NCBI RefSeq assembly: GCF_000219625.1 | Contig: NC_018207.1 | Location: 744,001-808,000 of the forward strand | Reading direction: 5' to 3' | From: Zymoseptoria tritici IPO323 | Lineage: Eukaryota > Ascomycota > Dothideomycetes > Mycosphaerellales > Mycosphaerellaceae | DNA length: 64,000 nucleotides | Part shown: positions 1 through 10,603 of the stretch, one piece after another | Layout of the letters: the number at the start of each line of letters is the position of its first letter | Numbering within the stretch: the first letter of the stretch is position 1 | The notes under the pieces: model-generated | The model's database searches: none | Seen by the model: only the letters and a program-made list of their open reading frames with translations | Told to the model about the DNA's origin: nothing | Position numbers and translations under genes: made by a program

Positions 1-52
1 AGGAAGCACATTCGAACAGCTTGAACTGCTCCACCTTCACGGCAAGGCAGAG

Positions 53-64
53 TATATATATATC
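53..64 (+). promoter_or_regulatory. TATA-like stretch upstream of the first gene
   Basis: An alternating TA run lies about 60 bases before the ATG at 122. It could be a core-promoter TATA element for the secreted-protein gene. This is only a positional guess. Confidence 0.3.
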
Positions 65-121
65 ATTTCCTTCTGCTGTTTGTCTGTTTCCTTCAAGCAC
101 TTCAAACATCAATCGTTCGCA

Positions 122-989
122 ATGCGCTTTCCTGAGATCGTTGCTCTCACGTCCGCGTTGGCCCTGGTCGCGGCCGCTCCGGCCGACCTCTCGCCACAGA
201 CCGCTGGAACCATCGAACCCCGAGTTGATGCGAGCTCTGGCTTGACCAACAGCGACAAATCCAGCGGCAAAGACCTCTTTGCTCGCGAGAACATGCTCGG
301 CATGTCTGATGAGGCTGCAATCGCTGCGGACGAGGCGGCCGCAGATGCCGAAGCGGCAAGCGCCGAGGACGCAGACGATGATTGGGATGGCGACAGCCCT
401 CATTGGGACGATCCAGGCAAGGACAATATTGATCCCTTCGACCATTGCGTCAAAGGTGAAGTTGGTTGCCACCAAAAAGATGCGTGGGTTGGGTACGTTT
501 TCGGCATACTGCCGATCATGCGTGCTCTGATCAAACACAAGAAGGATAGGCTCAATCTACGCCGCTACGATGTCAGTATTGGTCCTCTTGTTCACGCGTC
601 TAGCACGGATGCTGACTGCCGCATAGATGTCGTGTTTCAGTGGGCAGAAGGGCGACCAGATCAGCAAAACCGACTACCTCGAAAAGCACAAGTGTAAGAA
701 CTGGAAGAAGGGCCACGACGGAGATATGGCTATCAACTTCATTCTGCCAGCAAACAAGGCATTCAACCACTGTGATCTCAAGTTGTACGCCCAACACGAT
801 TGCCATGGAGAGCCCTTTGAAAGTCAGTATCACTTCGCATTCTTTGAGACTACTGCTAACCAGAGCCTAGTCATCTATGGCATGGACGATGGCCACGGCA
901 ATGTCTCGACTCAGACATACAACGCTCAGAGCCATTGCATCGAGGCCACCGGCATGAAGTCCTTCTATATCGGGGATTGCTCGTCTTGA
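122..989 (+). CDS. small secreted cysteine-containing protein (2-3 exons)
   Basis: The ATG at 122 opens a signal peptide (MRFPEIVALTSALALVAAAP), which is why it was preferred over the longer frames. Exon 1 runs 122-492. An intron 493-640 (GTACGT..CTGAC..CAG) restores frame into exon 2, which ends at the TGA at 987-989. An Asp/Ala-rich acidic segment follows the signal peptide. The C-terminal half holds seven cysteines by my count and ends GDCSS, a pattern common in small secreted fungal proteins, including effector-like ones. A second candidate intron (823-870, 48 nt, with GTCAGT, a perfect CTAAC and TAG) is a multiple of three and open, so both forms would be translatable. I do not recognise the family. 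Extracellular location is inferred from the signal peptide. Confidence 0.72.
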
Positions 990-1390
990 GGAGACGGTGT
1001 TCCCCACGAACGAGAGTTTATACCACACGGCAACATGCAATACAATATCTGTACACTTGATGAAAGCGACTACCATGCTTGCCGATTGTTCGAATGAACA
1101 TGCCCGCTCCGCGAGGGAGGCGCACCTGCCCGCCCATTGAGCATGTCCTGCCAGTGATCCTGACAGTGTACCTGTACGCCTATCTGATCATCCTGGCAAG
1201 TGACCTACGCCGGCCTGCTGACTTAGCCATCCGCCTGCTGGGCCATCCTGCTAAGTTACCTGCACGACTACCTACTGGCTAAACCGCACGCCTGTTCGCA
1301 CTACTTTCGACGTGTCCTGCCGCCAACTTGCCAGCAGACCACGTGCCCAAACTCTTTTGGAGTCAGCAAGGTACCTACCTAGTCGTCTTG
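990..1390. other. intergenic, no gene seen
   Basis: I see no supportable gene between the secreted-protein gene and the minisatellite. The stretch has some short CCTG-rich near-repeats but no clear period. Confidence 0.5.
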
Positions 1391-1740
1391 AGCTTCTCCT
1401 GCTCTGCCTCGTTGCGCTTGCGTATCTCCTCGTCGACTTGAGCTTCTCGTGCTCTGCCTCGTTGCGCTTGCGTACCTCCTCGTTCACGTAAGCTTCTCCT
1501 GCTCTGCCTCGTTGCGCTTGCGTACCTCCTCGTCGACTTAAGCTTCTCGTGCTCTGCCTCGTTGCGCTTGCGTACCTCCTCGTTCACGTGAGCTTCTCCT
1601 GCTCTGCCTTGTTGCGCTTGCGTACCTCCTCGTCGACTTAAGCTTCTCGTGCTCTGCCTCGTTGCGCTTGCGTACCTCCTCGTCGACTTAAGCTTCTCGT
1701 GCTCTGCCTCGTTGCGCTTACCTACCACCTCGTCTAGCTA
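1391..1740. repeat. 50-bp minisatellite, seven units, dimeric higher order
   Basis: Seven tandem 50-bp units begin at 1391, 1441, 1491, 1541, 1591, 1641 and 1691. Each starts AGCTTCTC(C/G)T and shares the core GCTCTGCCTCGTTGCGCTT. Units alternate between a CCT..GTCGACTT form and a CGT..GTTCACGT form over the first five units, giving a 100-bp dimer, and the last two units are CGT type. Read on the minus strand the array is open for more than 100 codons although 50 is not a multiple of three. One phase gives a charged helix-like peptide (EVRKRNEAEHEKLK). I take it as a noncoding minisatellite. Confidence 0.9.
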
Positions 1741-3606
1741 AGCTAATGTAGCTGGCAGGGTATTTAGTACAGGACTTCGTTATCAACCCGCGAATTCGGT
1801 GGGCTTGGTAGAATGGCATCTTGTTGAATCAGATTGGCAACTGATTGCGTTGGATCTATTGGAAGAAGGCTGTCCTCGGCATTGGATGAATTGGACCCGA
1901 GCCAGCCTACGATCCAGTCCAACGCTGGGAATGTTTCCGATAAGCGCCAATAAACACATCCTCAATGGCACGTCAACGAGCTCACCGGTCGATGCGAAGA
2001 TATACCAACTCCTAAAGCGGGACGTGGACCCGGTCGACGAACCTCGACGACTGTATTGCTTGGAAAATGACCAGACGCATGTCCATCGCCAAGACCCATG
2101 AGAGTGAAAACTGCAACAAAGCTCCGAGAACCCGAGCGGTGATGAACTCCCAGCAAGGAAAGGAGCAGTCGTCGAATCGTGACGAACCGCTGTAGTGACC
2201 GTCGTACGTCATTCAAGTACCTAGGTCCGTGTCGACGGTTTGCTCGAATCGAGGGCGACCTACAAGTCGGGCTTGACCATACGACGTACAGTTCCGGCGT
2301 GTGTTGGTTGCGTCTTGGGGTGGTCCAGCGCCGGCTCGACCATATATGAAGCAGCAGCGGAGCTGTGCGTTTGACTGCGTCGGTCATGTACGCCAGGCCC
2401 GGGTTGATGGCCGCGATGCTCAACGTGTACAGAGACGAGATCGACCGAGAAAGCGCCCATCGTCCAACAGACCTGTCTCCTACACGCAGACGAAATCGAC
2501 CGAGAGAGCACGCACCGTCGAAGAGACCTGTGGCCTCGTTCGTTCGGAAACGTTCGCTTGTGCTCCCGGATTCTCTTGAGCTATTTCGAATGTCTGCATT
2601 TGACGGCCGAATCTCGTCAATCTTCTCGATCACCATTCCTCCCCTTCCCTCACCCAGCCTCCTCATTCCCAAAAGCGGTGTGACCAAACGACCCCCATTC
2701 CTCGCCACCCTTCCTCACCTCGCCTCACCTCACAAACGCCTCCACAAAACCTGTTTCGCCCCATCTCTTCCCTCTTCCCCTTCCCAAAAACGAAACCCAA
2801 CGAAAAACTCAATCCCACGACTCGTTCCCTGCAGCTGCACGATCCGACCTGCATAAAGGCATCGAACATGCCACATTGCCGACCCGAAACGACCCCCCCA
2901 AACCGAGCAGACGACAAAGTTCCCGTGGAAGAAAGCAAAAAAAGGGCGAGAGCTGAAACACGGCCCCAAGAGCAGAGTCAGGCACACCGACCTCAGCCCG
3001 TCTTTTAAGGGTCGGTCTAGACTCATCAGCACAGACTATCGTGGCAAGCAATAGGTGAACTGGGACAGGGTGTTGCGGAAGTCGTTTTGAACATGCTTCA
3101 TTGCGTTCGGTGGTGTGGTAGCTAGGTACAGGCTGCGACTTTCGACCCCGTCGTCGAAGGGGTTTCTTGGCCATGTTCGCCCGGGCAACCACATCGATGC
3201 GCTTGACAACAACACGAAGATGTTCACCTCTCTCTCCCTCGTCCATCCCCGTTTCAGCGCCCACGGCGGAGGAGGCAAGCGCAAAACCAGGCTTCATCTC
3301 AACTCTCATCCCATGCCGCTGAATCCTATACATCCCTCCCATTTTCCATTTTACTGTTCCCTTTTCCCTTTCCCTGGTCAACGCGCTCACTGCTCAACAG
3401 CTCGACACGCCCGACCGCCATAGCTGCCACGGCCTCCTCCCGTAGCGCCAGTAAAAGATATGTTTGTACACCCAGCAACACTCGCCACAGCGGTAGTACA
3501 GACGATATGCTTCCCGTTGTCGTAAAATTCGTAATCGTGATTTCGTTTTTTGCCCTTTCCGTTTTCCCTTTCCCTTGTGCCTTCCTGCTGGCTTGAATGC
3601 CCTCTA
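1741..3606. other. intergenic, no supportable gene
   Basis: About 1.9 kb with only Arg/Ser-rich open frames on both strands and no splice-supported or family-like protein. A short imperfect repeat around 2440-2540 contains GATCGACCGAGA-like words twice. The last 300 bases are pyrimidine-rich and could include the 3' end of the transcript of the minus-strand gene that follows. Confidence 0.4.
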
Positions 3607-5196
3607 TCACCTCCTCGCCGCGATATTCGTCAACATACTCGCCGGATCCGTAAAAATCCTCAGAAAACTCGGCCGTTTCGCAGTCGTCGGTTGCGAATGC
3701 TGAATCTTCGCATATCTTACCATCGGACCGACGATCGTCTCCGGTTCCACAAGCGGGAATTTCGACGGCTGCTGAGGATCGCGCAGAGATGGCATTTTCG
3801 ACAACGCCTCCGTCTCGGCCAAAGGTTGGAAAATTGGACTGTCGCCATTGGCTTGCGCTTCGGCATTTGCCATTTCATGGTTCGCGCGCCATGTGGCGTC
3901 GATCTCCGCCCATTTTTGCTCGGTGAGTTTGTAGATTTGCGAGGTCACGCCGTAGTGTTCGCTGGTCTGCGCTGCGAGGCGCATGTATTCCATGCGTGCA
4001 GTTTCCCAGTCGTCGCGCAGGCGGCGGCAGGTTTGCGCGTCGAAGACGTCGGGTAGGTATGGTTCTGGGTGGATTCGAAAGTTTGCGTGGCCGAGTTTGA
4101 TTGCCCATGGGTCGGTCTCCTCCTCTGCGATGGTCAAGGAGGGAATTTCTGATGATGCTTGAAGACCTGAGTTGGAACGCAGTCTGCCCAGCGATGCGAA
4201 AGAACCTCTAGTCGATAGAGGTGGAGTGAGATAGCCGGAAATGACGGGCGTGGACACTGGTGAATTGGCCATTGACTGCGCGACACTTGGCGCTGCGGTT
4301 GTTGGTGATTGCAACGGTGACTGCATGGTCGATGAATTCTTGTTGAAGTAGTCGGCCAGCATGGGCGGTAGTAGTGGTGTCGAGGCCAGCTCCTGGGCAT
4401 CGAAGTGTTCCTCTTCGGTCTCAGTGATGCCACTGTCGCGTGGTCTGGGCATATTTTGAGGCGTGCTTCTCGCATGAGGTGGGCTGAGTGAACGCGGCTT
4501 GCTTCGGCCGTCCAACAACAATCCCAGACCACGGCCTTCTCGTTCGCCGAGTGACTGGGTCGAAGGCATCCTCATGGACGCAGATCGTGAGTGCGGCGCA
4601 CTGCGCAAGTGTGGGATTGAAGACGATGTCGAAGGTGTGCGTCGGGAGAATCTCTTCCGGATTGAAGGCAAGTGGCGACTGAATCTGGTCGAGAAGCTGT
4701 CACCAGACTCATCCTCTTCCGACCTTTGCCTTTTGATGAATGATTGTCGTGGGAATTCATGGTCCGCGAAATAATCATCGCCTGGCGTCCATTCAGGACT
4801 GGGAGGAGCTGCAGTGGTAGGTTCCGATGACGCCACCTGTCGATGATGGCAGAACGGCGTGTCGCAGATACACATCTCCTCGCGAGCATCGTGGCTCATG
4901 AACTCGAAGCACTCATCGCGCTCGGCAGGATCCTCAACCAGATCGTGGAGCGTTGCTTTGGGAGCTGGAGGAAGTGGAGAAGCCGGACTTGTCACCAACG
5001 ATGAGGATGAGCTTGGGAATCGACCGTGTCCACGGACAGAAAAGGTCGGCGTGATGGGTGATGCGTTGCTTGAGCCAGCAGAAGAGTCGCGCGAATGCGA
5101 TTGCACAAAGTAAGGTGAGCCCATTGAAGGCGACATGTCGGTGGTTGATGTGGAGGTGTTGATTTTGGACATTGATAAAGGGCGCATCTTGTCCAT
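3607..5196 (-). CDS. conserved Ser/Pro-rich fungal protein, 529 aa
   Basis: A single uninterrupted frame starts at the ATG at 5196 and ends at 3607. The first two thirds are low-complexity and Ser/Pro/Thr-rich with basic patches (KRQRSEEDESGD, SIRKRFSRRTPS), and include a short Cys/His segment (EMCICDTPFCHHRQ, about residue 110). The last 160 residues look folded: DPWAIKLGHANFRIHPEPYL, then YLPDVFDAQTCRRLRDDWETA, a helical stretch around SEHYGVTSQIYKLTEQKWAEID, and a basic C-terminus. This layout fits a conserved Pezizomycotina protein of unknown function. I assign no activity. Codon use and length support a real gene. The 5' leader probably lies in 5197-5930. Confidence 0.8.
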   Translation of the reverse strand: MDKMRPLSMSKINTSTSTTDMSPSMGSPYFVQSHSRDSSAGSSNASPITPTFSVRGHGRFPSSSSSLVTSPASPLPPAPKATLHDLVEDPAERDECFEFMSHDAREEMCICDTPFCHHRQVASSEPTTAAPPSPEWTPGDDYFADHEFPRQSFIKRQRSEEDESGDSFSTRFSRHLPSIRKRFSRRTPSTSSSIPHLRSAPHSRSASMRMPSTQSLGEREGRGLGLLLDGRSKPRSLSPPHARSTPQNMPRPRDSGITETEEEHFDAQELASTPLLPPMLADYFNKNSSTMQSPLQSPTTAAPSVAQSMANSPVSTPVISGYLTPPLSTRGSFASLGRLRSNSGLQASSEIPSLTIAEEETDPWAIKLGHANFRIHPEPYLPDVFDAQTCRRLRDDWETARMEYMRLAAQTSEHYGVTSQIYKLTEQKWAEIDATWRANHEMANAEAQANGDSPIFQPLAETEALSKMPSLRDPQQPSKFPLVEPETIVGPMVRYAKIQHSQPTTAKRPSFLRIFTDPASMLTNIAARR

Positions 5197-8100
5197 GGTT
5201 GATGGGTTACTGCCCGGGACTATCGGCGACTGTCACAAGGCATAATCGGTGGTTGTAATCGGTATGGATGATATGCGCTTGCAGTGAAAAAAAAAAGGTA
5301 CGCGACAATGAGTGGAAGAAGGATTCGGGATGCGCCAGAGAGTGCAATGCCAGGCGATGCGCAGGCACGATTCGCTTCACGGTGAGATCGAACTGAATGT
5401 CCAGAAGGGTAGGTTCGAAAAGAAGGCGGGCGTTGGTGAAGGCGGGTAAGAACAGTCGCACGCGGTTTGCGACACAAACAAAGTGACTGACTTGGGGGAT
5501 GCGACGCGGTTTCGAGGGAGAATCATGGAACAATGGAGAAGGAGACGGACGTGGGGGGAAGAGAGCGAGAGTCGAGAGTCGAGACAGGGAATATCTCCAT
5601 CCGACTATTGCGCAGAAGTGATGGTCGTAGTCATGGTGGGGAAGCACGGTGGAAGGGCGAGTCGAGAGTTTGGCGTTGGCGGAAGCTAAAAAGCGGCGGA
5701 AGCGCGAGAAAGTGCCGTTTGAGTTTGGAGCCCCGTCAGGAACTGGGCCAGGAACGGGCAACGAAGCCGTCGAAGCCGTTGAGCCCAAATCATGCCTTGC
5801 CGACGTGCAGGTGGGCTTGCATATGATGATGATACATCTTGATGATGGAGTACATACGTATTGTATTGTACGATATAAGGTAGTATTATAGTATACAGCA
5901 CAGCACAGCACAGCACAGCACAGCCAGCGCAAGGTGTTTCACTCAGAGTGCTCCCTTGGTCTGGTACGGCTTCTCCTGCATTGCATACACACACACACAA
6001 TCACACAATGACAAGAACAGAACAGGGTACTTGTTCTGGTCCTTGCGTACCACCTCGAAGCTACGCCCACCTGGTTCAAGCGTCCGCTGCAGGACCATGA
6101 TCGCGGTAGCGAGGTCCGGCTGCATCTTCTGTCTGTCCGCACGCAAACCCTAGGTAGCTCTGCTCTCTTGCTCGTTCGGACAACAATTCTGGCCGATCAA
6201 GAAAAACTGCCGCTGTGGCTGTTTGTTTTCTGCCGCCGCGTGGCATGCTTTGGCGAGGACGAGGTCCACTTGATCACATGGACTTTTTCCACTCCCACGG
6301 CTCAGAAACAGTTGACCACCTTCCTGTTCCCATGACCCCGAGGCACATCTGCGTCTAAGAGGAGTCGAAAGCGAAAAGAGTGCAAGGTATCTCACCGACG
6401 CCCTGGCTAGCCAAACGATCGGCCAGAATTCGAACCGGCTCTGCATGGCCACGTTTTTTCCGACGGTTTCTGCCGCTGCAAGCCTGCAACGGTTTCTGCC
6501 GCTAACGCCGGGAAAACGGTCGGTGCGACGACAAGTCACAGGCTCTTCATCATCATCCACCTCCAGGTTCCGCCAACGCCGTGCGACCCCAGCACTGTCC
6601 AAAAGCGGTGTATACAGTGGCCGTTGTGATCGTGTATCACCAAACCTTTCCATTTCATCGCCCTGTAGTCGAGAACGTCGTAAGAAAACGGCAGAGCTGA
6701 TGTGACGAACGGCAACCCCAACAAGCACCGCCCTGTCACTTCCCACGCCCGACCTGGCAGCCGCCCACGGATCCTAGTGCAGGAAAGCCTGCAGCATTGG
6801 GCGTCGGCCGGCTTCCATCCCATCCTCCCGCCACCAGCATCCTTGCGCCTTAACAACAACTTGTCAAGGGCGACACATCCTCGCCCCCGAAGTCAGTAAT
6901 AACCATGACAAAATGCGACGAAGAACTCGGGGGTCAGATCAGGTTTGGTTCTTGAATCAGAGGTTGGTAATAATAATAATACATCCCAGGGCGGGACAAA
7001 CGCACGCACCGCTTGTTGTTCATCCGGTTTCGCATCCAGGTCCGCGACTCTTTCTCTCTCATTCTGCCGGTGCGCAGTCGAGTCTGCGTCTGCGTCTACG
7101 GCTGTGTTCGTTGTTGCCGGCCGGATCGATGAATAGTCAGCGTCTCAAAAGCTCGGCCGAAGTGATCGATCATTCAAGGGTCATTCGCATCGAATGTGAG
7201 GAAAAGTGATGACTATGATGGTAACTGGTTGGAGCCGTAAGAACTAATTCTAGCCGATGGATGGTCGCGTGCCTCCAGCGCCTACGAGGCTCAAAAATTC
7301 CGATAGATCGCGATCCTGTTCCGTCCGAAAAAGTGTCCCACTAGAAGGGTCTCACCGCACCGCCAACTTTTTGAATTGGTCGGGAAAAATCTTTCACATG
7401 CTTCCCTCCACTTTTTGACCCCACTCGGTTCTTCTGGATGGGTTGAGGATGTGATGTATTCATCATCGGGAAGAGAAAGCGATGAACGGAAGCGCTGACG
7501 ACTCCTCATCACGAGCGCAGCATCTGATCGCCCTGCTTTTGCTGCGTTCATGGATGAAGAGTACAGGTTGTGCGAACACTGATCAAGAACATGGTCGACC
7601 TGCAGCTCTGCAGAGTGCGGGTGCCAGCCCAGAGAGAGTAGTAGAAAAACATCCATCAACCCGGACATGCTCGCGTCTCGCAGCATTTCTTCAGCAGGGC
7701 ATTCGTCGCACTCGATGAAAGCAAAAAGAATGGCAACCTCCAATCGGCGCGAGGTTTGAACCCTTCTCACAAGAACTCCAACAATAGTAAGTAGTTTCCC
7801 CCTTCCAGCAGGCAACGTGTCCATTCCTCAGAACCGCTCGAACCGCGTCGGTCAAAAGCAAAAAAAGAAAAACCTTCACACACCGTCCTACTTCATTCGC
7901 TCCCTCGCGATACGCATCAGTTTTGCGCATGAGCCTCATCATCTCAAATGCCCACCTCTCCTTCCCGTGTGATCGATCAATCACATCCGGATACCTGCAT
8001 CGCCCTCCCCTCCCGCCCACCAGGTTTCCGCCGTCGTGATGAGAACGCCAATAAGCCGTGATGAGACTGATACACAAACCGCGGGGCAACAAAGCAATCC

Positions 8101-8713
8101 ACAGAACAGCACACACTCACACGACCTCAATACTCCCGCGGACTGTGGTCCGTCACTTCCCCGAGAGGAACACTGCCTCACAGCCTCGTCACAAGGGGAA
8201 CTCCACAATCGAGAAGAGGTCCGAACGAAACGAACGAACGAGTCCCTCCGCGCGCGGCCTTTATTCGGCTTTTTCACCGGTAGCCGCTCTGCTCTCTTCC
8301 CAGTGTGACAAATGAGAAGTCCGCCCAATCCTCATCAATTCTACATCTTCTCATCCAGTTTACCTTTACACCTTGCGAACTTTGACTTTTACTTTCTGCC
8401 GTCCCGTCCCGGTGTTGAATGCAGGTACGAACCTTGGCCAGGATTGTTGGAATATTGGCAGCGGAAGCTTGGGCGGAGCTGTCAGCGGACAAGGAAGAGG
8501 AGAGGTGCGGGAAAGTCGTGAGACCCCTCTCTACTCCAATAATCTCCCGGGACAGAATCGCACTTCTTAGCTCTCCCGCATTGCAGCCGTGTCCGTCGAG
8601 GCAGTACGAGTACGGTGCGAATACATCGCCATGGTACATCAATGGTTGTCGTTCTCGACCGCGTCAGTCGCTCATCATCATCATCATTATCGCTCATTCA
8701 TTGCGCTCATCAA
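5197..8713. other. 3.5-kb gene-poor interval
   Basis: No frame here has a recognisable domain, signal peptide or convincing intron set. The longest frames (minus strand 6150-6746 and 7291-7824) are Arg/Ser/Cys-rich and look random. The left part is probably the upstream region and leader of the minus-strand gene ending at 3607. Short (CA)n-like and (CAGCA)n tracts occur near 5896-6005. Confidence 0.4.
5896..5929. repeat. (CAGCA)n microsatellite
   Basis: Six perfect CAGCA units followed by a partial one. It lies about 700 bases upstream of the ATG of the minus-strand Ser/Pro-rich gene, in its probable promoter or leader. Confidence 0.9.
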
Positions 8714-10350
8714 TCAATTGATCCAATACCTCCCCCACAACGCCTTCTCCTCTTCCGTACCCCTCAAGCGAAAGTCCACGCTCGTGATATCCTGGAACCC
8801 TTCCTCCAGAGTCGGTCGTCGGAACCTGCTCGCGAAACTCGTGAACGCCATCTTGGGGAGCAATTGGCGGTTTTCCGGGTTCATCTGTTCAAATCGCAGC
8901 AAGAACGTGCATTAGTTTAAATGATGTTGAGGACAAGGAAGATGGACGTGCTCCTCCAAACTTAGGCCCGCATGCATGCATGCACGCAGCAGGAGGGGGA
9001 AGGATGACTGTATATGACCTTGTCGCGGGGGGGTTCGGTTTCTCAACTTACCAGACCATTGGAGAGCGCTCGGACGGTATCGTTGTGCTCGCAGAGTTTC
9101 GCGGACGAGGTGAAGTGGACAAGACGGCATGGCACGTGGAGTTTGGCGGCGAGTCTGAGCCATGCGGAGCGAGTTTCGATGTCGGCGTTGGTGTTGTCCA
9201 CTACCACGGATTTCTTGTCTTGGATACACTCCGTCGCGACTTTGAGACATCGATCTCGCGTTTTGAGAATGTCCTGATTGACGCGCTCGTAGCCTAGAGG
9301 CTTCATGTTTTGCCAGTAGAATGTGGACTTGCCGGCCCCTGGACTCCCACAGAATAGGACAATGTCAAGGTCGTTCTTCTTCGTGAAGACAATAGGTGTC
9401 ACCTCCGTCTGCGAGTCCAGAGGTTGCGCCACATACCCGGACGGCTCAAAGCTCCTGACAAAGGGTTTCGCAGCCTCACCTAGAAAGTACTCCTCGGGTG
9501 TCTGGAACGGTATCCCAACATTTGCAGCAAAATCCCGGTCCGAGCATGAGTGATCCTTGCGGATTTTGGCGACTTTGTCCCCTTCTCGTCCTGCAGCGTC
9601 CCCAACAAAAACGCAGCTCTCGTGAACCAGTGACCCCGCTGTTGATGCTGATGATGATGCCCCGTGACCACCGTCACCATGATCCTCAAGTCCATAGTCC
9701 TTGAGCATCTGCTCCCACATGCCCGTGCGGGGTTTGCGGTACAAGTCCTTTTCCGTCGCGGCGTACAGCGTAATGGGAAGATCCAAGGAACGAAACACTG
9801 CGGTGATTTTGCCTTTGAAATTGCTGAGCGCTTTCATGTCACCTCCGGTTTTAGGGTCTGGCGCGAGGCTGATGCCGCTTTGGTTGCTGACTACGATGAT
9901 CGCGTGGCCGTCTGCATGCAGCTGCTTCAGCTTCGCAGGTACGCTGGCGTGCCACCACTGCCAGTCATCGGGACCGAGGGAGAACGCCTTGCCAGATTTC
10001 GTCTTGACCAGAGTATCATCGAAGTCGAAGGCGGCGACTTTGATCGGTTGAGGTCGAGGTATTGAAGTCGCTCCTTCGCATCGTCCTACGAGAAGGCTAT
10101 TCTTGATCGTGTGGAATGTGATTTTTTCTGGTTCCTTGGCTGATGCAGGTTTGAAGAAGTTCGCTACCGCTTTGTTCGTTGTCGTTGCAGCGACTTTTCG
10201 CTTCGCTGGCGGTGGGGATATGTCACGGTCGTTTGTGCTCGTGCGCTTCAAGGTTCCTGGTGGCATTTTGGAGATACCACCCGTGATGTGGCGATTGCAG
10301 ATGCACCGCGGTGACAGGTGAGACGCTGCTCGAATATTGATTCGGTTCAT
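8714..10350 (-). CDS. pnk1: bifunctional polynucleotide kinase 3'-phosphatase (DNA repair)
   Basis: PNKP removes 3'-phosphates and phosphorylates 5'-OH ends of broken DNA before ligation. Exon 1 is 10350-9052 and exon 2 is 8884-8714, with intron 9051-8885 (GTAAGT..CAG, phase 0). The join reads DTVRALSNGL-MNPENRQLLP. Motifs in order: HAD phosphatase DxDxT (AAFDFDDTLV), the GDAAGR loop, P-loop kinase GSPGAGKST, DNTN, and the family's C-terminal EGFQDI..V.F..W.YW signature. No FHA domain is present, as in yeast forms. The open frame continues upstream of 10350 without an ATG. A second ATG at 10266-10264 (MPPGTLKRTS) would give a form starting just before a basic NLS-like PPAKRKV and an ANFFKP segment resembling a degenerate PIP box. 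The 28 residues before it are Arg-rich and could be a mitochondrial presequence. Confidence 0.95.
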
Positions 10351-10603
10351 GCAGGCACGAAGTTGACCAAAGTTTGAATTTCGGAAGCGAAGTCGCGCAG
10401 CTGGATGATGACACGGGGAAGCCACGCGCGCGCTATGTCCACGCTTTCACGTGCATTTTGATCACCAAGGTCGACGACTTTCTCTGGAAGACAACGAATG
10501 ATGAATCGGTGTGTCTCTTGAACTGTTCCATATCTACATTGTTCTCTATACAAGTCGCCATCCAAGTCCAACGCCTCGCTATGTAAACCAAATCCTGACT
10601 CAA

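Noticed and set aside
1962..2708. 248-codon minus-strand open frame
   Set aside because: Arg/Ser-rich, no ATG-anchored domain, overlaps open frames on the other strand; looks like chance in GC-rich DNA.
2809..3390. 193-codon minus-strand open frame
   Set aside because: Odd composition, no domain or splice logic; the plus strand is equally open.
6150..6746. 198-codon minus-strand open frame
   Set aside because: Arg/Cys-rich random-looking translation, no homology-like motif.
7291..7824. 177-codon minus-strand open frame
   Set aside because: No domain, signal peptide or intron support.
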